NCBI GenBank assembly: GCA_039030715.1 | Contig: JBCCDU010000042.1 | Span: forward strand, 1 to 37,591 | Direction of reading: 5' to 3' | Origin: Thermohalobaculum sp039030715 | Lineage (GTDB): Bacteria; Pseudomonadota; Alphaproteobacteria; Rhodobacterales; Rhodobacteraceae | DNA: 37,591 bases | Part shown: piece after piece, positions 32,414 to 37,591 of the stretch | Position numbering within the stretch: the first letter of the stretch is position 1 | Layout of the letters: each line of letters begins with the position of its first letter | Notes under the pieces: generated by a model | What the model was told of the DNA's origin: nothing | Databases searched by the model: none | Seen by the model: only the letters and a program-made list of their open reading frames with translations | Program-made: the position numbers and the translations under genes

Positions 32414-33136
32414 ATGAGCAGTCCAACCCTCACCGTCGAAATCCGCCGCAGTTCTGGGCCGGTTCGCTATGAGATCCCGGCGCGCGAGAACCAGACCGTG
32501 CTGGACGTGGTGACCGAGGTACAGCGCCGCCATGCGCCTGACCTTGCCTATCGGTTTGCCTGCCGGGTGGGGGTCTGCGGGTCCTGCGCGATGATGGTAA
32601 ACGGGGTGCCGCGATGGACCTGCCGCACCCATGTCTCAAAAGTTGCCGAGGGTGGCGGGCTGACCATCGAACCGTTGCGCAACCTGCCGGTGATCCGCGA
32701 TCTGGTCTGCGACATGACACGGTTTTTCGAGAAATGGGCGGACCGGGATGCAGGCGCCGGTGCGGTGTTTCAGGGAAGTGCCACGCGCGACGATCCGCTG
32801 CCGGCGATCGATCCGGAGGATCCGGCGCGGGCGCGGGCGAATGCGGGGATCGAGTGCATCAACTGCGCTGTCTGCTATGCCGCTTGCGATGTCGTGGCCT
32901 GGGACGATGGATATCTGGGTCCTGCGGCGCTCAATCGGGCCTGGACACTGGTCAACGACGTGCGCGCGGCGAATTCCGGAGCGGTCAAGGCGCGCGCTCA
33001 GGCGGCGGGCGGCTGCGGGTCTTGTCACAGCCACGGTGCCTGCGTCGAAGCCTGTCCGGTTGGCCTGAATCCTACGCGTTCTATCGCGGGGCTGAAGCGC
33101 CGCTCGCTGGCCGAGCTTTTCGGATTGGCCGGATGA
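32414..33136 (+). CDS. Succinate dehydrogenase/fumarate reductase-like iron-sulfur subunit
   Basis: The protein has 240 residues. All cluster ligands are present: [2Fe-2S] C50-x4-C55-x2-C58-x11-C70, [4Fe-4S] C148-x2-C151-x2-C154 plus partner Cys, and the third cluster Cys204, Cys210 and Cys214 in CHSHGACVEACPVGLNP. It would carry electrons from the flavoprotein to the membrane quinone site. The order here is B, C, D, A, which differs from the usual sdhCDAB and frdABCD orders. The main sdh operon of the organism is presumably elsewhere. Confidence 0.9.
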   Translation: MSSPTLTVEIRRSSGPVRYEIPARENQTVLDVVTEVQRRHAPDLAYRFACRVGVCGSCAMMVNGVPRWTCRTHVSKVAEGGGLTIEPLRNLPVIRDLVCDMTRFFEKWADRDAGAGAVFQGSATRDDPLPAIDPEDPARARANAGIECINCAVCYAACDVVAWDDGYLGPAALNRAWTLVNDVRAANSGAVKARAQAAGGCGSCHSHGACVEACPVGLNPTRSIAGLKRRSLAELFGLAG

Positions 33137-33165
33137 GCGCTGATCTATCCGCTCGGCGCTTTGGC

Positions 33166-33186
33166 GTCCCGGACGTGATCCGGGAC
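33166..33186. repeat. Short extragenic palindrome, copy 2
   Basis: GTCCCGGA (33166-33173) and TCCGGGAC (33179-33186) flank a 5-base spacer CGTGA. It lies in the 124-base gap between the iron-sulfur and first anchor genes and has the same plan as the palindrome at 15452-15472, with changed inner bases. Confidence 0.55.
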
Positions 33187-33260
33187 CTCTGGCTCTTGCG
33201 CCCCGGCAGTTCCTGGGCGAACCCTTGGCCGCTGCGCGCCCCGGGATGGGGGAGCACCAG

Positions 33261-33602
33261 ATGATGGAGCGCCCAATCGAGGCACGCTTGTTTGCGATCC
33301 AGCGGGTCACCGCACTTGTGCTCGCCCCGCTGGTGCTAGTGCATCTGGGGTTGATCCTCTGGGCCGTCGAAGGCGGCTTGACGGCGGCGGAGATTCTGGG
33401 CCGCACTCGGGGCAGCCTTGTCTGGACGGCGTTCTACGGAGTTTTCGTTTTCGCGGCCGCGACTCACGGCGCCATTGGGTTGCGCAATATATTGGTCGAG
33501 TGGGCGCGCATGGCCCGACCTGCAGCTGCGAAGATCTCGCTTGGCGTCGCATCGATATTGTTGGTCTTGGGATTGCGCGCAGTCTGGGCGGTCTTCGCAT
33601 GA
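33261..33602 (+). CDS. Succinate dehydrogenase/fumarate reductase-like membrane anchor, first subunit
   Basis: The protein has 113 residues and three membrane helices (about 16-36, 55-78, 92-110). His28 (VHLGLI) and His69 (THGAIGLRNILVEW) are candidate haem or quinone-site residues, with Arg15 near the first helix. ATG 33261 is chosen because GGGGAG lies upstream. It anchors the dehydrogenase in the inner membrane together with the next subunit, whose start overlaps its stop by four bases. Overall sequence is far from the usual SdhC and SdhD. Confidence 0.8.
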   Translation: MMERPIEARLFAIQRVTALVLAPLVLVHLGLILWAVEGGLTAAEILGRTRGSLVWTAFYGVFVFAAATHGAIGLRNILVEWARMARPAAAKISLGVASILLVLGLRAVWAVFA

Positions 33603-33934
33603 GGGCGCGGCGCGGCATCGGATTTTGGGCGGCGATCCTGCATCGGCTGTCGGGGCTGGCCCTCGTCCTGTTCCTGCCTATGCACTTCCTGCTGCTCGCC
33701 ACTGCGTTGCGGGGCGAGGCTGCGCTGGATGGCTGGTTGCGCCTTGCCGACATGCCCCTGGTCAAAGTGGCGGAGTGGGGGCTGGTGGTGCTACTCAGTC
33801 TTCACCTGCTGCTGGGACTGCGCCTACTGATCCTGGAGTTTCTGCCCTGGTCAGGCCTGCGCCATGGCTGGATCTGGGGCGGGGTAGCTGCCTCGCTGGC
33901 GCTGGGGGCGGTGTTCATCGGACAGGTGGCGTGA
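33599..33934 (+). CDS. Succinate dehydrogenase/fumarate reductase-like membrane anchor, second subunit
   Basis: The protein has 111 residues and three membrane helices. HRLSG (residues 15-19) matches the SdhC-type signature HRxTG at the quinone site. His29 and His69 (LSLHLLLGLR) are possible haem ligands. It is coupled by overlap to the first anchor and, by a shared base, to the flavoprotein gene. Two anchors with His residues suggest a haem b containing quinone-reactive complex. Confidence 0.82.
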   Translation: MRARRGIGFWAAILHRLSGLALVLFLPMHFLLLATALRGEAALDGWLRLADMPLVKVAEWGLVVLLSLHLLLGLRLLILEFLPWSGLRHGWIWGGVAASLALGAVFIGQVA

Positions 33935-35664
33935 TGGAGCGCCATGTGACCGATATCCTGATCCTCGGCGCGGGCGGGGCGGGTCTGATGGCGGCCTTGC
34001 ACGCCAAGCAGGCGAACCCGGATCTGGATGTGACCATTGCGGTCAAGGGGCTGCTCGGCAAATGCGGCTGCACGCGGATGGTGCAGGGCGGCTATAACGT
34101 CGCTCTCAACCCCGCTGACAGTATCGAACGGCATTTCATGGACACCATCGCCGGGGGCAAGTGGCTGCCGCGTCAGGACCTCGCCTGGAAGCTGGTCAAT
34201 GGCGCGGTCGAGACCATCCGCGAACTGGAGAACGAGATCGGTTGCTTCTTCGACCGCAACCGCGACGGGACGCTGCACCAGAAGGCCTTCGCCGGGCAGA
34301 GCTTTGACCGCACGGCGCATAAGGGAGACCTGACCGGCATCGAGATCATCAACCGCCTGATGGAGCAGGTTCTGGCCCGCGATGTCCGCAGATTGGAGGA
34401 GCACCGGGCCATCGAACTGATCCAAGCGACCGATGGCTCCGGCCTGGCGGGTGTACTGCTGATCGATATGCGCACCGGCGGTTATCGGTTGGTGCGGGCG
34501 CGCGCCGTGCTGCTGGCGACTGGGGCGGGGCCCACGATGTACCGCTATCACACCCCTTCCGGTGACAAATCCTGCGACGGGCTGGCGATGGCGCTGCGGC
34601 GCGGGCTGGCCCTGCGCGATATGGAGATGGTGCAGTTCCACCCCACCGGCTTGCTGGGAGGGCCGGACACGCGGATGACCGGAACAGTGCTGGAGGAAGG
34701 GTTGCGCGGCGCGGGTGGGCATCTTCTGAACGGCGGCCAGGACCGTTTCATGCTGAGCTATGACCCGGCGGGCGAACGGGCGACCCGCGATGTGGTCAGT
34801 CGCGGGATCTATGCCGAGATGCGGGCGGGGCGCACCACGCCCATGGGCGGCGTCTATATCGACATGCGCCATGTGGAGAACACCGCCGGGCGTTTTCCCG
34901 GCATGGTCAAACGTTGTGCCGATTGCGGATTCGACCTGGATGGCGGCCTGGTCGAGGTCGTCCCCACCGCCCATTACATGATGGGTGGGATCGAGTTCGA
35001 GCCGGATTGCACCACGGCCCTTCCGCGCCTCTATGTGGCGGGTGAGGATGCGGGCGGTGTTCATGGTGCCAACCGCCTGGGCGGTAACGGGGTGGCAAAC
35101 TCGACGGTCTTCGGTGGGCTGGCCGGGAGAGCGATGGCCGGGGCTCTCGCATCCGGCGCCTTGCCCGACCCGGACGAGGCTGCGATTGATGAGGGCACCG
35201 CCCGCGCCGAACGCCCTTTCGCCTTGCGACCGGGGGATATCCACGGCCTACGCGACCGGTTGAACGACCTGATGTGGGAGGAGGTTGGGATCCTGCGCGA
35301 TGCGCAAGGTCTGGCTCGTGCGCTGACCGGGCTCGCCGATCTGCGCGCTGAGTTGGCCGAGACAGGGCTGGCCGATGGCAACCGCGCCTTCAACCTGACC
35401 TGGCACGACTGGCAGAATCTCGAAAGCCTGATCGATATCTCGGAGGCGATCACCCGCGCCGCCATCGCCCGTGAAGACAGCCGCGGGGCGCATTTCCGTG
35501 AGGATTTCCCAGAAACCGGCGATCTCGCCGCCACGGCCTTCACGCGTATTTGCCAGAACGGCGCGGATTTGACCGCCGAGAGCATCCCTGTCACCTTCGA
35601 CATCGTGAAACCGGGCGAAAGCCTGATCGAAGGCGCCATCGGCGCCCCGACAGCGGCGGAGTAA
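33934..35664 (+). CDS. Succinate dehydrogenase/fumarate reductase-like flavoprotein subunit with unusual active site
   Basis: The protein has 576 residues from ATG 33934, sharing a base with the previous stop. The FAD-binding GAGGAG is at 12-17. Catalytic landmarks match SdhA/FrdA: His236 (QFHPTG), the RDVVSR arginines (285-290), His347 (AHYMMGG) and Arg381 (GANRLGGNG). Two changes stand out. Where SdhA and FrdA have SHT with the His that binds FAD covalently, this has GCT (Cys46). Where they have TEG-x-RGEGG with the substrate-binding Thr, this has EEGLRGAGG (Glu254). FAD is thus probably not covalent and the substrate is probably not plain succinate. L-aspartate-oxidase-like or other dicarboxylate dehydrogenation is possible. 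Confidence 0.88.
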   Translation: MERHVTDILILGAGGAGLMAALHAKQANPDLDVTIAVKGLLGKCGCTRMVQGGYNVALNPADSIERHFMDTIAGGKWLPRQDLAWKLVNGAVETIRELENEIGCFFDRNRDGTLHQKAFAGQSFDRTAHKGDLTGIEIINRLMEQVLARDVRRLEEHRAIELIQATDGSGLAGVLLIDMRTGGYRLVRARAVLLATGAGPTMYRYHTPSGDKSCDGLAMALRRGLALRDMEMVQFHPTGLLGGPDTRMTGTVLEEGLRGAGGHLLNGGQDRFMLSYDPAGERATRDVVSRGIYAEMRAGRTTPMGGVYIDMRHVENTAGRFPGMVKRCADCGFDLDGGLVEVVPTAHYMMGGIEFEPDCTTALPRLYVAGEDAGGVHGANRLGGNGVANSTVFGGLAGRAMAGALASGALPDPDEAAIDEGTARAERPFALRPGDIHGLRDRLNDLMWEEVGILRDAQGLARALTGLADLRAELAETGLADGNRAFNLTWHDWQNLESLIDISEAITRAAIAREDSRGAHFREDFPETGDLAATAFTRICQNGADLTAESIPVTFDIVKPGESLIEGAIGAPTAAE

Positions 35665-35667
35665 GCT

Positions 35668-36630
35668 ATGATCCCGCATGCCATCATCGAAGAGGCCGCC
35701 TACAACATTATGGCCAAGGCCGCGATCGATATCCCGGAGGATTATCTAACCGGAATCAAGGGGATGATCGATCTGGAAACCGGGGACCTCTCGGCCTTTG
35801 TTCTGAAGGCGATGGTCGATAATTACGAGGCCGCGACCGAGGACCGCCGACCGATGTGCGCCGATACTGGGCTGCCGCGCTACTATGTCAAAGTCGGCGA
35901 CAAGGCCCGGGTCGAGGGCTTTACGGGGATGGAGCGCGCGCTGCGCTCTGCCACAGCGCGGGCGACGCTGGATGTGCCGCTGCGTCCCAACCGGGTCCAC
36001 CCGCTCTGGCGCACGGATAACAACAACAATGTCGGTCTGAACGCGCCGGAGGTGGAATGGTCCTTCGAGCCCGAGGTCGATTGGATTGACATCACGACGG
36101 TGCACAAGGGGGGACTGTTCGGCAGCGATTACCGGATGCTGTTCCCTGGCGACGGGGTGGATGGGATCAAGCGGTTTCTTCTGGATACGCTGATTGCCTT
36201 CGGCAAACGCGGCCTCGCTTGTCAGCCCGCGATCATCGGGGTGGGGATCGGAGGCTCGAAGGACACCTGCATGCAGCTCGGCAAACAGGCCGCCTGCCTG
36301 CGCGTGGTGGGCGACCGCAACCCCGATCCGAAAGTGGCCGAGCTGGAGCAGGAGCTCAAAGACGTCGCCAACGGCATCGGCATGGGCGCGATGGGGTTCG
36401 TCGGGTCATCGATGTGCGTCGACATGCATATCGAATGCGGCCACACCCATACCGGAGGCATGCCGGTCAGCGTCCACACCTTCTGCCTCTCCTCCCGCCG
36501 CGCGACAGCGCGGATCCACGCGGATGGCAGCATCTCCTATCGTACCGATCCGCAGTGGTTCACCCCCTATCTGCGGCGCGAGACCGTCGGATGGGATACA
36601 GCCACAACGGCTGTGGAGATCGCTCAATGA
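35668..36630 (+). CDS. Class I fumarase/tartrate dehydratase-like alpha subunit
   Basis: The protein has 320 residues, the length of the alpha subunit of two-component class I hydratases. Likely [4Fe-4S] ligands are Cys64 (MCADTGLP), Cys185 (ACQPAIIGVGIGG) and Cys273 (HTFCLSSRR) or Cys257. The stretch GIGGSKDTCMQLGKQAACLR replaces the usual GIGGTAEKA form of fumarases and recalls the tartrate dehydratase group. These enzymes add water across an activated double bond of a dicarboxylate. It starts 3 bases after the flavoprotein stop, so dehydrogenation and hydration are likely successive steps. Confidence 0.87.
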   Translation: MIPHAIIEEAAYNIMAKAAIDIPEDYLTGIKGMIDLETGDLSAFVLKAMVDNYEAATEDRRPMCADTGLPRYYVKVGDKARVEGFTGMERALRSATARATLDVPLRPNRVHPLWRTDNNNNVGLNAPEVEWSFEPEVDWIDITTVHKGGLFGSDYRMLFPGDGVDGIKRFLLDTLIAFGKRGLACQPAIIGVGIGGSKDTCMQLGKQAACLRVVGDRNPDPKVAELEQELKDVANGIGMGAMGFVGSSMCVDMHIECGHTHTGGMPVSVHTFCLSSRRATARIHADGSISYRTDPQWFTPYLRRETVGWDTATTAVEIAQ

Positions 36631-37295
36631 CCGCGATCAAACAACATCGGCTCTCTCTGCCCGCCGAGCCGGAGGATATAGCCGAGTTGAGCCCAGGCGA
36701 GATCGTTTACCTCGATGGCGTGGTCTATACCGCGCGCGAGGGCGTATATGAACGGGTTCTGGGGCAGGGCGGGGCTCTGCCGGTGGAGAACCTGTCGGCG
36801 ATCTCCAACGTGAACTTCCATTGCTCGCCAGCGGCGGCACCTGAAGGCGACAGCTATCGCATCGGCGGGGTCACGGCCACGGCGTCGTTCCGGTTCTCGA
36901 AATGGATGGCGGAGTGGCTGGACCTGACCGGCACCAAGATCGTGATCGGCAAGGGCGGGATGCCGCGCGAGGACTACGAGAAGATCCTCGCGCCGCGCGG
37001 TGCCGTCTATCTGACCACCGTCGGCTATGGCACAGGCGCGCTTTTGGGCCGTGGGGTGACGGGGGTCGAGGCGGTGCACTGGCTCGATGATCTGGGGATC
37101 GCTCAAGCGATGTGGATGTTTCGGGTCGAGAATTTCGGCCCCTTCATCGTTGACAGCGATCTGATCGGCGCGAGCCTCTTCGCGCAACAGGGTGAGATTG
37201 TGAACCAGAAGATTGCCAGCCTCTATGAAGGCCTCAAGCCGCCCGCACTGCATCGATACGGCGAGACCGACGATCGCAAGAAAGAAGTGATGTAG
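36627..37295 (+). CDS. Class I fumarase/tartrate dehydratase-like beta subunit
   Basis: The protein has 222 residues and overlaps the alpha gene by four bases. It is recognised by GEIVYLDGVVYTAREGVYERV near the N terminus and IVIGKGGMPREDYEKI in the middle (about 111-126). Fumarases and tartrate dehydratases normally have a GPTTSxRM substrate signature before that; here the region reads GGVTATASFRFSKW, so the substrate site has diverged. The last 13 codons lie inside the inverted repeat at the window end, but the reading frame is intact and ends with TAG at 37293-37295. Confidence 0.85.
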   Translation: MTAIKQHRLSLPAEPEDIAELSPGEIVYLDGVVYTAREGVYERVLGQGGALPVENLSAISNVNFHCSPAAAPEGDSYRIGGVTATASFRFSKWMAEWLDLTGTKIVIGKGGMPREDYEKILAPRGAVYLTTVGYGTGALLGRGVTGVEAVHWLDDLGIAQAMWMFRVENFGPFIVDSDLIGASLFAQQGEIVNQKIASLYEGLKPPALHRYGETDDRKKEVM

Positions 37296-37591
37296 CGCTC
37301 GCGATTGCCGGCAATCCGATCCCAACAGCGGTTGCCGTCAGGAACAAACGCCCGGGTCCGCCGAGCAGAGCCCCCAGGTACCGGCGGGCAACGGGCCGCG
37401 GGGGACCGGCGGCGGCGCGGAAGCGCGCCGATGGGGGGGGTGGGGTGCGGGCCCGGGCCTGCCCGTACTGGGGGGATCTGGTCTGCGGACCCGGGCGTTT
37501 GTTCCTGACGGGAACCGCTGTTGGGATCGGATTGCCGGCAATCGCGAGCGCTACATCACTTCTTTCTTGCGATCGTCGGTCTCGCCGTATC
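37255..37591. repeat. Large terminal inverted repeat (fold-back) at the window end
   Basis: Bases 37255-37360 reappear as reverse complement at 37486-37591, with one mismatch (37334 against 37512). The left arm includes the last codons of the hydratase beta gene. Beyond the arms, symmetry continues for about 35 bases with roughly one mismatch in three and then disappears in a centre with G-runs (around 37430-37445). The right arm reaches the last base, so the repeat may be longer. Decay towards a G-rich centre points to an assembly or read-through artefact. Confidence 0.92.

Noticed and set aside
33418..33933. Extension of the flavoprotein frame upstream to 33418
   Set aside because: The extra part runs through the two membrane anchor genes in another frame; ATG 33934 begins right at the FAD-binding fold.
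37305..37541. Two mirrored 67-codon frames on opposite strands at the window end
   Set aside because: They start and end with the same residues only because of the inverted repeat and have no separate support.

Overview
The window is GC-rich DNA from an alphaproteobacterium, most likely a roseobacter-type member of the Rhodobacterales. The basis is gene content: a ChpT phosphotransferase, a betaine/homocysteine methyltransferase next to a separate corrinoid protein and a DUF1638 protein (a split methionine synthase layout), ornithine-lipid genes olsB-olsA, TRAP transport, DUF3553, and an IS91-type element with its companion integrase. No rRNA, tRNA or CRISPR array was seen.

Layout. 1-1611: end of an IS91-family element, integrase fragment plus a transposase broken by an in-frame stop. 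1612-2202: no gene, AT-rich towards its end, with a good promoter candidate. 2203-4252: coupled trio of a small unknown protein, a Rieske oxygenase and an Asp/Glu-racemase-superfamily protein. 4408-9593: an enolase-superfamily gene divergent from a three-subunit molybdenum hydroxylase operon that ends in a MoaD-like gene. 9742-10185: orphan single-domain response regulator. 10190-12811 (minus): four overlapping membrane-lipid genes (PlsC, CdsA, small membrane protein, CDP-alcohol phosphatidyltransferase). 12869-19157 (minus): N-formylglutamate amidohydrolase family protein, TRAP transporter, glutamine-synthetase-like ligase and iron-type alcohol dehydrogenase, divergent from an RpiR-family regulator (19300-20172). 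20227-23829: lipoprotein, SufE and the methionine synthase parts. 23883-27602: housekeeping and signalling genes (unknown membrane protein, PAS protein, guanylate kinase, gamma-carbonic anhydrase, ChpT, DUF3553). 27677-30791: olsB-olsA followed by an arylsulfotransferase-like membrane-anchored protein. 30862-37295: a second glutamine-synthetase-like gene followed by a four-subunit succinate dehydrogenase/fumarate reductase-like complex and a two-subunit class I fumarase-like hydratase.

How the genes fit together. Two modules pair a gamma-glutamyl-amide-synthetase-like ligase with redox enzymes. The first (12869-19157) looks like uptake and breakdown of an amine or amino alcohol. The second (30862-37295) looks like a duplicate of the succinate-fumarate-malate chemistry aimed at another substrate: the flavoprotein has Cys where the covalent-FAD His normally sits and Glu where a substrate-binding Thr normally sits, and the hydratase beta subunit lacks the usual GPTTS-type signature. 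This is the best candidate for an undescribed system.

The last 337 bases form a fold-back: at least 106 bases at the end of the fumarase operon reappear as their reverse complement at the window end, with symmetry decaying into a G-run-rich centre. This looks most like a contig-end artefact, although a hairpin chromosome or plasmid end is a formal alternative.
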